64,000 bases of DNA from Virgibacillus halotolerans (GTDB taxonomy: Bacteria > Bacillota > Bacilli > Bacillales > Amphibacillaceae). Positions 1 through 8,437 of the stretch are shown piece after piece. Every line of letters starts with the position of its first letter. Within the stretch, counting starts at the first letter, position 1. The stretch is from assembly GCF_016908515.1 (NCBI RefSeq), contig NZ_JAFBEA010000001.1:682001-746000 (forward strand), read 5' to 3'. The notes below the pieces were generated by a model. The model was not told the DNA's origin, searched no databases, and saw only the letters and a list, made by a program, of their open reading frames with translations. The translations under genes and the position numbers were made by a program.

Positions 1-122
1 TCGTGTTCATTAATCCAATGTCCTATTATAGCAGTTTCAGGACTAGATATATCTCTTTTACCTCCGCAACCCGCTAATACAATAACAAGCAATAATGCCA
101 TAACTATTAAAACTTTTTTCAC
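1..122 (-). CDS. Putative lipoprotein, N-terminal part (runs off the window)
   Basis: A GTG start at 122 follows the strong Shine-Dalgarno AAGGGGG with about 8 bases of spacing. The peptide begins with two lysines and a hydrophobic stretch ending in the lipobox VLAGC (Cys about residue 19), then a polar GGKRD segment, so it should be exported and lipid-anchored. Only about 40 residues are in the window. An extended -10 (TGTGGTAAAAT) lies just upstream, giving it a promoter separate from the lysis genes, from which it is also separated by a terminator. It is placed like a lysogenic-conversion gene beyond the endolysin. Function unknown. Confidence 0.7.
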   Translation of the reverse strand, partial: MKKVLIVMALLLVIVLAGCGGKRDISSPETAIIGHWINEH

Positions 123-282
123 TATGCAATCCCCCTTCGCAATAATAGGTATATTTTACCACATGATTAGGAAGAAAGGAGGGTTTTTAGAAAATTTTTA
201 AGAATATAATTTGAACAAAAGCCAGCATAATGGACAGTTGTCTAAAAATTGTTTATAGAAAGAAAATGCAAAATAAATAACG

Positions 283-322
283 CAAAAAAGGGTGTATACC
301 AAATTAATGATATACACCCTAG
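283..322 (-). terminator. Intrinsic terminator after the endolysin gene
   Basis: On the minus strand AGGGTGTATA and TATACACCCT (with a mismatch-free 10-bp stem) enclose an A/T loop and are followed by TTTTTT. It lies just beyond the amidase stop codon and ends the late/lysis transcript. Confidence 0.85.
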
Positions 323-339
323 TGTCATACTTTATAATG

Positions 340-1320
340 TTATAGTTTACCTTTATTCAATCGTCTTTGTAACTCTTTTATAACCAAACTTGGCTTACTT
401 AACTTACCGTCTACAACTGTACCAAATCGCTTTTGCATGGCTGATATTGTATTTTTCCCCATGATTCCGTCCTGAATGACACCTAATAACTTCTGTAGCT
501 TCTTGATAACCAATGAGCTAGGCTTACTAAGAACACCGTCTACAGTTGTGCCAAAGTATCGCTGCATGGCTTTAATCGTCTGTACACCTAAATATCCATC
601 AACTTTAAGATTAGCTTTAGCTTTACTTGTAGTAGATCCAGATGGTTTACCACCTTTAATCTTAGATAGCAAAGTTGTATTCTGACTAGCTGTACCAGTA
701 TAATTCTTGATACCGTATTGCTTAGCTAACTTCTTCCTATTGGTCATACTTGAATCCATCTTCTTACTGTTCATATAATCGACTAATCCAAGGTTGCTTG
801 TAGGCTTAGTGGATTTCTTTGAGGTGTTTTGTGAAGGTTTAGATGTAGTAGTACTTTTACCGCCAACTGCTTTCTTTAAGTCAGCCATTCTGAAGTTTTT
901 ACCAGGACACGCTGTAGATGCTAACTCATTGTGACCAATAATCTGAGATGTAGAATTAACATTAGGCAGCTGAGTCATAAGCCATTTATTCAAGGCTACA
1001 CCTGAGTTAAATTGTGCTGCAGTCATCTGTTGCTTAGTAAAGTCACCTTGATAACCTACACCTATCGTATGACTATTATGACCACCTACATGAGCGCCTA
1101 CATTCATACCACGACCCTGATAAATCTTTCCATCAAAGCCAATCCAATAATTATAACCTATACCAGCCCATCCATTGCTATTCTTGTGAAAGTTGTGAAC
1201 GTCTGTGATGTTCCATGTTTCATGCGCCATATGATGCTGTACTATTTTATCGATACGGCTTTTATTGATTGGTGCTAATGATCCTCTAAATGCCAAGTTT
1301 GGTTTGATAATATTAACCAT
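340..1320 (-). CDS. Endolysin: N-acetylmuramoyl-L-alanine amidase with two peptidoglycan-binding repeats
   Basis: Cuts the bond between muramic acid and the stem peptide to release phage. Residues about 20-150 form an Amidase_2 (T7 lysozyme/PGRP-like) domain: the pair H29-H30, the motif IGHNELASTACPG with H130 and C138 as probable zinc ligands, and the fold signature GIGYNYWIGFDGKIYQGR. A Lys/Ser/Thr-rich linker (about 155-235) leads to two copies of a PG-binding motif (VDGYLGVQTIKAMQRYFGT and QDGIMGKNTISAMQKRFGT). No signal peptide, so export depends on the holin encoded just upstream. Start ATG preceded by AAGGAGA. 326 residues is normal for a Firmicutes phage amidase. Confidence 0.93.
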   Translation of the reverse strand: MVNIIKPNLAFRGSLAPINKSRIDKIVQHHMAHETWNITDVHNFHKNSNGWAGIGYNYWIGFDGKIYQGRGMNVGAHVGGHNSHTIGVGYQGDFTKQQMTAAQFNSGVALNKWLMTQLPNVNSTSQIIGHNELASTACPGKNFRMADLKKAVGGKSTTTSKPSQNTSKKSTKPTSNLGLVDYMNSKKMDSSMTNRKKLAKQYGIKNYTGTASQNTTLLSKIKGGKPSGSTTSKAKANLKVDGYLGVQTIKAMQRYFGTTVDGVLSKPSSLVIKKLQKLLGVIQDGIMGKNTISAMQKRFGTVVDGKLSKPSLVIKELQRRLNKGKL

Positions 1321-1344
1321 TAATAATCGTCTCCTTATTTTCCC

Positions 1345-1380
1345 ATAAAAAATAGGACTGCCAAATTAATGACAATCCTA
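1345..1380 (-). terminator. Terminator-like hairpin between holin and endolysin
   Basis: Minus strand: TAGGATTG pairs with CAGTCCTA, followed by TATTTTTTATG. It sits between two genes that should be co-expressed, so it probably attenuates rather than stops transcription. Its tail is shared with other late-region hairpins. Confidence 0.65.
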
Positions 1381-1397
1381 GAATTATGTAGTTGTTT

Positions 1398-1643
1398 TTA
1401 CTTGCTGAGTTTCTTTAATTCCTTTATTTCCTTCAAATACTCATCTGCATCCTTAGCTTCCTTGGTGACACTATTATTCTTGAACCAATTCCACAATGTA
1501 GCTCCAACTGTAAATACTGCTGTCAATCCCATTTCTAATTCTTCATTTTCAAATGGTAATGGATTCATACCTGTCATCACTAATATTTGATTAATTAAGG
1601 CTACTATTAATACAGACGTTCTAATGATCATTGCTTTATTCAT
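1398..1643 (-). CDS. Holin, SPP1 family type
   Basis: 81-residue membrane protein with two hydrophobic segments (about residues 5-24 and 37-53) and a highly charged Lys/Glu-rich C-terminus, the typical layout of SPP1-type holins. Forms the membrane lesion that lets the amidase reach the wall. The ATG follows the stop codon of the XhlA-like gene directly (TAAATG), implying translational coupling, and the amidase gene is next. Family assignment rests on size, topology and position. Confidence 0.82.
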   Translation of the reverse strand: MNKAMIIRTSVLIVALINQILVMTGMNPLPFENEELEMGLTAVFTVGATLWNWFKNNSVTKEAKDADEYLKEIKELKKLSK

Positions 1644-1934
1644 TTACACTCCACCCCAAAATTTAATTAATAAAACAATCAAGGTGATAAACCCGAATAT
1701 CCACCCTGACCAGTTTCTAATTGCCAATCCAACGCTATTTCTTCCTTCTTCCTTAGCTTCTATCGCATCTACTCTATCCTTGACCACACCAATTTCTTCT
1801 CGTAAACCGTTGTACTGTTTCATTAGTGTTCTGGTTTCTCTCATTTCACTTCTTAGTCCATGAAATTCTTGCTGCATGTTTCCAATTAGCTCGAACAAAT
1901 CTTTATTTGTATACCACTCATTTTGCTCTGGCAT
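1644..1934 (-). CDS. XhlA-like lysis accessory protein
   Basis: 96 residues: an N-terminal amphipathic/coiled-coil part (about 5-65, with repeated Met-Gln-Glu-Leu-Arg heptads) and a single C-terminal transmembrane segment (about 72-93) ending in WGGV. This matches XhlA (haemolysin XhlA) of PBSX-type phages, which works with the XhlB holin. It is directly upstream of the holin and amidase, in a three-gene lysis cassette. Confidence 0.78.
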   Translation of the reverse strand: MPEQNEWYTNKDLFELIGNMQQEFHGLRSEMRETRTLMKQYNGLREEIGVVKDRVDAIEAKEEGRNSVGLAIRNWSGWIFGFITLIVLLIKFWGGV

Positions 1935-1975
1935 ATCAACCCTCCTACTGTGTTAACCTTTACCTGTATTGCTCC

Positions 1976-2002
1976 ATAAAAAAAGCACCCTCTATAGGTG
2001 CT
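1976..2002 (-). terminator. Terminator-like hairpin upstream of the lysis cassette
   Basis: Minus strand AGCACC/GGTGCT with loop TATAGAGG, then TTTTTTTATGG. It separates the 140-residue gene from the lysis genes. Confidence 0.7.
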
Positions 2003-2014
2003 GATAAATTAATG

Positions 2015-2437
2015 TTAAATTCCTGTATTTTGATACATCTGCCATATAGTATTGGCAAAGCCTTGTATTTTTTGAATGCTTTCTATGTCGGTTGTAAGTT
2101 GACTAGTCTTCTCCATTACCTTTCTCCATTTACTTTTAGCCTCTTCTTGATTTTTTGATGCACTTATCGACAATGCTTCTTTTAACACTTCTAGAATTTC
2201 ATCCTGTTTGTCAAGATTAGAAGCTAACAAGGGGACAACCTCATTCAAACCTGCAGTATTTGATTCTATATTTTTTAAGGTTTGTAACATTTCTTGCTTG
2301 TATTTCTCTTTTTCTCTCTGGGTTTCTTCCATGGCTTCATGTACTTCCTCCATGCCTTCGCTCATTTGTTTTGCAATATCCGACATATCTGGAGTCTTAT
2401 ATAGAGATGAATATAGCCCTTTAAAACTATCGCTCAT
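2015..2437 (-). CDS. Hypothetical coiled-coil protein of the distal tail/lysis region
   Basis: 140 residues, not recognised. It is rich in Glu, Lys and Gln with a long predicted coiled coil (about residues 20-60 and 75-115: repeats such as EEVHEAMEETQREKEKYKQE) and no signal peptide or membrane segment. It lies between the small CD1375-like gene and the lysis cassette and is flanked on both sides by terminator-like hairpins, so it may be its own transcription unit. A structural accessory or a lysogenic cargo gene are both possible. Confidence 0.6.
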   Translation of the reverse strand: MSDSFKGLYSSLYKTPDMSDIAKQMSEGMEEVHEAMEETQREKEKYKQEMLQTLKNIESNTAGLNEVVPLLASNLDKQDEILEVLKEALSISASKNQEEAKSKWRKVMEKTSQLTTDIESIQKIQGFANTIWQMYQNTGI

Positions 2438-2484
2438 AGTTTCCCCTCCTTGCCTACATCATACGACAAGAAGGGAATTTAAAC

Positions 2485-2510
2485 CATAAAAAATACGCCC
2501 TACTAGGCGT
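2485..2510 (-). terminator. Terminator hairpin overlapping the end of the 48-residue gene
   Basis: Minus strand ACGCC-TAGTA-GGGCGT then TATTTTTTATGG. The stop codon TAG lies in the hairpin loop and the left stem arm is the last two sense codons. Confidence 0.75.
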
Positions 2511-2649
2511 TTATCAAATCTTCCTGACCTTCTGCTATTAAAATTGCATTGACTTCTTCTCTCAATTGTACTGGGACTCTATTGTAATCCCACATACCAC
2601 GAATAACATACGTTGCGAAAAGCAATGCTAACATGCTTCCTTCGTACAC
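2503..2649 (-). CDS. Small CD1375-family-like phage protein
   Basis: 48 codons starting with GTG behind GGGGTGAC, four bases after the preceding gene. The pattern Y..L..G......VP..LR.EV..IL.AEG matches, from memory, the short CD1375-like proteins that sit after tail-fibre genes in many Firmicutes phages; here residues 26-43 read NRVPVQLREEVNAILIAE. No function is established for the family. Its last codons form the stem of a terminator. Confidence 0.6.
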   Translation of the reverse strand: MYEGSMLALLFATYVIRGMWDYNRVPVQLREEVNAILIAEGQEDLINA

Positions 2650-2653
2650 ATCG

Positions 2654-2944
2654 TCACCCCATTTCAATATTCATTATTTTCTCGGACAGCTCCATAATAG
2701 CGATAGCATTCATCTCATCATCCGTCAATTTCTCTGGTTTATCATTAGCCTCAGATATTAATTGCTGTTGTTTTTCTACATCTTTAATTAACTTACCATC
2801 CACATATTTGAATATCTCCGAGTTACGTAAAACTTCGTGATCTTTTGGCACTTCAATAGTCTGCTCATTTTCATTTCTTAGTGACCTAGATGAAGTTATG
2901 CTTACGTATCCATCTGTGTCGGTCAAAAGGTATACTCTAACCAT
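2654..2944 (-). CDS. Hypothetical tail-fibre-associated protein
   Basis: 97 residues, ATG at 2944 preferred because AGGAGGG lies 8 bases upstream; a GTG two codons earlier is possible. Begins with a short beta-rich segment (MVRVYLLTDTDGYVSITSS) and ends with an acidic helical part. Proteins of this size and position after the tail fibre in Bacillus phages (XkdW-like) are of unknown role. Tightly spaced with the genes on both sides. Confidence 0.6.
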   Translation of the reverse strand: MVRVYLLTDTDGYVSITSSRSLRNENEQTIEVPKDHEVLRNSEIFKYVDGKLIKDVEKQQQLISEANDKPEKLTDDEMNAIAIMELSEKIMNIEMG

Positions 2945-2959
2945 TCGCACACCCTCCTT

Positions 2960-5900
2960 CTACCATTCATAAATTGTCCTCAAAGCCATGTTCCTGTTGT
3001 CATTTCCATTCATCAATTTACCGTTATTGTCATGACCGGTAATTCTATCTCCACCGCCCCTAATTATGAAATATTTTAAAACTTCGTTTGTATTACCACT
3101 ACGCAAATAAACCCTAGCTCCATTACTACTAGTGGCATCTACAGATGTATTTTTCGCAACATAAGTGTATTGCCAATCGGTATCAGTTGCACCGACACCA
3201 GGATTATAATTACTCCACTCTAAGATCCAACCGTTTTTACAATACTGCAAGGGTTTCTCTGGATACAGTGTATGACTCGCTAATAAATAAACCGCCCCAT
3301 CAGCCCAAAGAACCCTGTGTTCGCCTCGCACCTTATAATTGTCTTTGGCTACCTCCCAAATACTATCCTCCGGTTGGTATACGGTGGGGTTATCTCCCTC
3401 AACCATTTGAATGCCATCACAATGTACCCAATTGCTATCTCCGCCTGACAGTTTTACATCCAGTGAACCGCCAATTTCAAAGTTGCTCGGTACTGTAAAT
3501 GTGGCAGAACGTCTGACAACGGAATAGTCAGTCGGTACAGTTTCAAATATCTCGTTTATTAACCTAGTCCGACCACCAGAGGCATCTATAACATCTACCT
3601 CAAAACGTGGCTTCCCGGGCGGCTGATTCCACTGTCTTTTGAAGAAGCCGGATATAGTAAATTTAGCTCCACCGCCAACACCTTCATAAATGTATTGTCT
3701 AACGAAATTTGCGTCTTTTACTGCTATCGCTCTATTGCCATGTATGGCAAGTGCTTTTGCATCTTCTGGAGCAAATTGAGTAACGATTTTAGGATTACCT
3801 GTAACACTCCATTTATCATCAACTGTCTTATCAATATCTACCCAGTTATGTTCAATTGAATCAGCACCTGTGTATCCCGGTTGCATCATTTCAAATGAAT
3901 GATCTTGAATCATGTTTCGAGCTGGTGTGACACTGTACTTAACGTTGGATGTATTATCTTCAAGTGTAAAGTCACCATCTTTCACGTTAACATCGCCAAA
4001 CGTACCAGTAGCACCTGTTATATCCCCAGAAAACTTAGCGTTACCTTTTAAATCAAACCACGCAACAGGATTCCCATCCTTGTCGTACTGGACAAATCCA
4101 TTGGTCCCGTCAAACTCAATACGCGCACCACTATATGCTGTTTGAATTGGTACGGAACCAACGTTTATTATGCCTTCCATTAGGTTGTCGGCATTCTTGG
4201 AAAAGTCATTTGCGTTTTTTTCTGCTTTATCGGCTTTTTCCTTAGCATCCTTTGCTGCATCTTCTTTTACTTTTTCATCCTGTTTATCAGCATGATCTTT
4301 AGATTCTTTTTCAGCTTTATCTGCTTTATCTTTAGCATCCTTCTCGATGTCTTCCGGCGCTATCGAATGATCACTAGCTACATTACCTTTCTCTAATTTG
4401 ATTTTTCTAAATGCAACGGAACCTTCACCATTGAATTGTAAAATTATCCTCGAATATGCTGACGAATCTATCACTTCTTGCGGCACTTTTGTGGAGTTCG
4501 AAAATTTTACCCATTTGCCACTAGATAATTTATTAACATCACCTTCGACACGAATTATATTATTACTTACGTATCGTAATTGAGCAAAAGGATATTCCGA
4601 TAAAGAGTCACTTAGTTGTTTTGCTTCAAATGATAATGTAAAGGTTTCATCACCCTCTATATCATCTAATGCAGTTGCACCTTGATTAGAATAAATCTGC
4701 CATTGTGCCCATCCTGAATCATCATTTCCGATAACTATTTCACCTTTTGATATTGATCCACGGGCGCCTGTACTTGCTTTTGTGAATTTCCACAAACTAG
4801 TGTCTTGCGGCAAGCTATTCTGGACATAGTTCCTACCACCAACAATCACATTGTCATATAACGGACTCCAACTATAATCATTAGGATCATCACTTTCTTT
4901 CGAAGTGTCTTTATTATAGGCTAATCCTAAATACCTTTTATCGTCTGGACTATCACTCATACCATTACCTTTAATATCATCAGCGTATCTTATCCAAGTG
5001 AAAGTAGGTTTTCCATCACTACCTTGGGCACCAGGCATGCCTTGCTCCCCTTCAATTTTCGCCCACTCATAATCATCATAATCATCCGATTCAACTGGTG
5101 ATTTCTTGTTGTAAGCTAACCCAATATACTTTTTATTATCGGGTAAATTACTCATGCCACTTGTTGGACTGTCAGCATATCTAACCCAAGTATATAAGGT
5201 TTGACCATCGTTACCTGGTGGTCCCGGAACACCCTCTGGGCCACTTGGACCTTCAACCCACTTCTCTTTAGTTTCATCCCAACGTTTCCAAACATCAGAT
5301 TCACCCGACGTATCAATCCATAATTGCGTTTTATCATCAGGTGGTGTAGTACCTTTGTGAATAGCTTTTTCTGCGTATTGTTCTGTAAATGATTTTGATG
5401 CTTCTAGGTTAGCTATAGCCTGTTCAATACGCTTACGTTCTTCTTTTGTAAGGTTATCATCGCCATATTTCATAGCTTTTTTCATGTACTCAACCGCTAC
5501 CGCTGCTGGTGCTTCTTGCTTCTCTATACCTTCTAATTCATCAAACTTATCTTTAATCTTAGTAATAAGAGTTGGACGTGTTTGACCAAATGTACCCTCG
5601 AGTCTAAATCCACCCGGCTCGTGTACTTCCATGAAATTTATAATAGGTGCAGTCATAGTTAATTCCCATGATTTATTAACTATCTGCACTCTATCGCCTA
5701 AATCAAAATCTTTTTCATACTGGAAGGGGGTTATCTGCTGTTGTTTCGCTTCATAACGTCCAGTAGTTTGTGCAGGATGTAGATACCCTTCGTGTGTATA
5801 CTCATATGACTTTCTAGTTATTGGAGTTAGTATTTCAGCCTCTAAAGAGAAGACAGTTTCCATTTCACTTAATTTTTCATTACCACGCTTGATAAGCATT

Positions 5901-6757
5901 TCTTCAATCTCTTCATCGGTTAACTCTTCCGCCGTCTCTTCGTCTTCTGTGCCGATATCTCGAGCATCTACAAAGGTTTCTATTCTATCCCAACCAGCAG
6001 CATTACCTAATTCAATTATCTTACGACCTACACCTTCCCCTTGACCACCGACATATCCGACATTCTTATAATCTGCATCACTATCTATAAAGTTCTGGGA
6101 TTTAATCGTTTCAAATTCTGGGGAAAAGAAAACAGGGGAATATCCAAACTCGTTATTCTGTGTAAGGTTTTTAGCTTGGAAGCAATCAAATACTAGTTTC
6201 TTGGTATTGAAGTTAACAAATATCCCCCAACCTAATCCTGACTCAATAGATATCTTTTCCAATTCTTTTCCGATATCTTTAAACCTAGATTCCCACACTA
6301 CATGCTCACCTCGGTTTTGATTGGGTGCAATTTCTAAGATATCTAACTTCCTACTCTTGGCTGCAGGATCTATAAAGTTATTATAGACATAATGCTTCAT
6401 GACTGTTTCAGCATCGCCTGATTTCCGATCATGGGATGTACTACTAGGAGGAATGCTTATGCGCCTATTCATAATACCATCCATAGTTAATCCAGTTAGT
6501 TTAAAGTTTTCACTTTGTTTTCCTGATTCGTCTAAATCTATTTCTCTTGTAAGGATAATACCAGCCTTGTTTTCTTGTTTATTTAGGGCAATAATATTAC
6601 CCTTTTGGAAGTTATCAGCACCATGCATATATCTGTTTATGTGCAATTCAAACGTACCAACGCCATGATAGTTTCGTTCGTATTGCAATGACTGGTAGCT
6701 GTCTGTTTCTCCCAGTAAGTCTAAAAATTCATTATAAACTCTTATAGGCATACTCAA
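2960..6757 (-). CDS. Tail-associated protein (Gp37-like) fused to fibre, collagen-like and carbohydrate-binding regions
   Basis: 1265 residues. The N-terminal ~400 residues (start MPIRVYNEFLDLLGETDSYQSLQYERNYHGVGTF as a pattern of short motifs) resemble the siphovirus ReqiPepy6 Gp37-like/Tal N-domain that closes the tail tip. Then come two tandem units of about 75 residues, each beginning with a collagen-like Gly-x-x run (GPEGVPGPPG; GEQGMPGAQG) and a motif TW[VI]RYAD, a beta-sandwich-like region, a Lys/Asp/Ala coiled coil (about 820-870), and a C-terminal receptor-binding region. It recognises and contacts the host surface. Start TTG 10 bases after AGGAGG; the ATG two codons later is the alternative. 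Confidence 0.8.
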   Translation of the reverse strand: MSMPIRVYNEFLDLLGETDSYQSLQYERNYHGVGTFELHINRYMHGADNFQKGNIIALNKQENKAGIILTREIDLDESGKQSENFKLTGLTMDGIMNRRISIPPSSTSHDRKSGDAETVMKHYVYNNFIDPAAKSRKLDILEIAPNQNRGEHVVWESRFKDIGKELEKISIESGLGWGIFVNFNTKKLVFDCFQAKNLTQNNEFGYSPVFFSPEFETIKSQNFIDSDADYKNVGYVGGQGEGVGRKIIELGNAAGWDRIETFVDARDIGTEDEETAEELTDEEIEEMLIKRGNEKLSEMETVFSLEAEILTPITRKSYEYTHEGYLHPAQTTGRYEAKQQQITPFQYEKDFDLGDRVQIVNKSWELTMTAPIINFMEVHEPGGFRLEGTFGQTRPTLITKIKDKFDELEGIEKQEAPAAVAVEYMKKAMKYGDDNLTKEERKRIEQAIANLEASKSFTEQYAEKAIHKGTTPPDDKTQLWIDTSGESDVWKRWDETKEKWVEGPSGPEGVPGPPGNDGQTLYTWVRYADSPTSGMSNLPDNKKYIGLAYNKKSPVESDDYDDYEWAKIEGEQGMPGAQGSDGKPTFTWIRYADDIKGNGMSDSPDDKRYLGLAYNKDTSKESDDPNDYSWSPLYDNVIVGGRNYVQNSLPQDTSLWKFTKASTGARGSISKGEIVIGNDDSGWAQWQIYSNQGATALDDIEGDETFTLSFEAKQLSDSLSEYPFAQLRYVSNNIIRVEGDVNKLSSGKWVKFSNSTKVPQEVIDSSAYSRIILQFNGEGSVAFRKIKLEKGNVASDHSIAPEDIEKDAKDKADKAEKESKDHADKQDEKVKEDAAKDAKEKADKAEKNANDFSKNADNLMEGIINVGSVPIQTAYSGARIEFDGTNGFVQYDKDGNPVAWFDLKGNAKFSGDITGATGTFGDVNVKDGDFTLEDNTSNVKYSVTPARNMIQDHSFEMMQPGYTGADSIEHNWVDIDKTVDDKWSVTGNPKIVTQFAPEDAKALAIHGNRAIAVKDANFVRQYIYEGVGGGAKFTISGFFKRQWNQPPGKPRFEVDVIDASGGRTRLINEIFETVPTDYSVVRRSATFTVPSNFEIGGSLDVKLSGGDSNWVHCDGIQMVEGDNPTVYQPEDSIWEVAKDNYKVRGEHRVLWADGAVYLLASHTLYPEKPLQYCKNGWILEWSNYNPGVGATDTDWQYTYVAKNTSVDATSSNGARVYLRSGNTNEVLKYFIIRGGGDRITGHDNNGKLMNGNDNRNMALRTIYEW

Positions 6758-6772
6758 TAGAAATCATCCTCC

Positions 6773-7741
6773 TTATGCCAGCTTAGCAACTCTAATTCGG
6801 CTAAATCGCGTATCTACATCTACATTCATTTGATAAGACGTTATTCTAAAGTCAACTTTGTCACCTTTTTTAAGGCTATCGAACCCGTTAACAGCTATGA
6901 AGTTGTCCATTCCGTCACTAAATAGCTTAGTACCCAACGGGAAGCTCTCTTTACCATTAACGTAATTGTATACGTGCAATTCTGCTCCCACTGGTATCAT
7001 ATTATGTTCAAATGCCAGTTCAACCCAATAGTTATAAACCCCATCTGCTTTCGCTGTAAACTGCGTTCCACTTGTAATCTCATTTTGTTTATCTTCTTCG
7101 ATCGTTCCAAATTCCAGATGTACTGCATTACCCATAGATGTGTTTTTAGTAATGGTTTGTGGTGTACTATTCATCGTTTTAATAAAGGATTGGTTAGGCA
7201 TAGTAACCATACCTAGTTCATTAATCCCTAACCCTCGATAAATATTATGCAACGGAATATACCCACACACATTATCGTCTGCTCTTTCGTCCGTAATAGC
7301 TGATTGCTCAATATAAGATTTGCCAGCGACAATCCGCACTTGCGCCACGCTCATTTCGTGTACGTAACTATCACGTGTAATTGCTGGCGGTGCTGGATTA
7401 CTTGCAGGTGTGCCCTTTTTAATAACTGCCTTAATACTTCTTTCTGCTGGATCACTATTGAACCGAATTACAATACGATCAATACGGTCATTGTTGTTAT
7501 CAGCTATGTCGTGCTTCATAGTTATAGTAGAAGAGTTTTCATACATGTAGCCATTAGCAAACATGTACCCTGCTCCTAGTGATACATCCATATTTGTTTT
7601 GGCTGTTACTTCTAAGTCAGGTAAACTAGCTGTGTTTGATACACCGTCACCAATTATCTGAGCATGGAATCTAGCAAAATCTGCTGCTTGGTAAATTCGT
7701 TCATCATTTTCCGTACTATCGTAAAAATAGGATTTTTCCAT
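6773..7741 (-). CDS. Probable receptor-binding/baseplate protein
   Basis: 322 residues. Residues about 1-170 are beta-rich with motifs common in Firmicutes phage fibre or upper-baseplate proteins (IYQAADFARFHAQIIGDGV, then RIDRIVIRFNSDPAERSI and DERADDNVCGYIPL). The C-terminal ~110 residues look like a C1q/TNF-like jelly roll (FTAKADGVYNYWVELAF ... RIRVAKLA). It lies directly upstream of the tail-fibre gene and downstream of a terminator that closes the MaoC cassette. Role in adsorption is inferred from fold-like motifs and position. Confidence 0.7.
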   Translation of the reverse strand: MEKSYFYDSTENDERIYQAADFARFHAQIIGDGVSNTASLPDLEVTAKTNMDVSLGAGYMFANGYMYENSSTITMKHDIADNNNDRIDRIVIRFNSDPAERSIKAVIKKGTPASNPAPPAITRDSYVHEMSVAQVRIVAGKSYIEQSAITDERADDNVCGYIPLHNIYRGLGINELGMVTMPNQSFIKTMNSTPQTITKNTSMGNAVHLEFGTIEEDKQNEITSGTQFTAKADGVYNYWVELAFEHNMIPVGAELHVYNYVNGKESFPLGTKLFSDGMDNFIAVNGFDSLKKGDKVDFRITSYQMNVDVDTRFSRIRVAKLA

Positions 7742-7762
7742 TTAATCATTTCCTTTCGTAAT

Positions 7763-7792
7763 ATAAAAAGCACCCCGGGGTGGGATGCTTTT
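7763..7792 (-). terminator. Terminator after the MaoC/153-residue cassette
   Basis: Minus strand AAAGCATCCC / GGGTGCTTTTTAT with a C-rich loop. It stands between the 153-residue gene and the receptor-binding gene. Confidence 0.75.
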
Positions 7793-7848
7793 CGATTATT
7801 TTACTTTATCTTTTATTATAGCGCCCCGCAAAAAATTGTCCTTATAAG

Positions 7849-8310
7849 TTAATTTTGCCTTATTTGCGAGTCACCACCTATATAAATACCTGAGCCTTTA
7901 CCGACACTAATTCTTGTCCCGTTGGACTTTAATTCTGTATTTTCTCCAATTGTAGTAGAACCAGCGGAATTAACACTACCACCGGTGACTAAGACAGGTG
8001 CAGTCATCTCGGTTCCTTGAATTACTACCTTGCCACTTGCATGGTCGAACCTTATGCCTTTCACTGCTTCTAAGAAAGCTCCTATTACTTCCAACTCACC
8101 TGTATTAGCTGAAGCATCTACTATTCCTGAAGCTTCATTGAATATTTCTTCAAAGTCCTTTGAACTATTAGCCTGCTGTAACTTTTCTCCAATCTCCGGT
8201 TTTTCAGAGATAGCTCTGTCGAAAAACCGCTTAACTACCGGTGTAGTAAATTCTGTAAAATAATTGGTTGCTAATGAAGTCACAATAGAAACTGTGATAG
8301 GATCCATCAT
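7849..8310 (-). CDS. Unknown protein with glycine-rich beta-repeat C-terminus
   Basis: 153 residues, not recognised. The N-terminal half is helical (MDPITVSIVTSLATNYFTEF then charged helices); the C-terminal ~55 residues are a Gly/Ser/Thr-rich run with a repeated pattern (TGGSVNSAGSTTIGENTELKSNG, GKGSGIYIGG) like a short beta-helix. The N-terminus resembles, loosely, adaptor segments of bacterial conflict systems. Start ATG-ATG behind GGGGGTGAT, either Met possible. Between a MaoC gene and a terminator in the tail module, it is probably cargo rather than a virion part. Confidence 0.6.
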   Translation of the reverse strand: MMDPITVSIVTSLATNYFTEFTTPVVKRFFDRAISEKPEIGEKLQQANSSKDFEEIFNEASGIVDASANTGELEVIGAFLEAVKGIRFDHASGKVVIQGTEMTAPVLVTGGSVNSAGSTTIGENTELKSNGTRISVGKGSGIYIGGDSQIRQN

Positions 8311-8437
8311 ATCACCCCCTCCTATCTAACTCTATTCGACAGGAGAAGACAAAACCCTTCTTTTTACCCAGACCTTTTTACTACTTCGCTACTATCGATA
8401 ACCAGTTAGTTGAATAAGAAAATATACAAATTAACCT

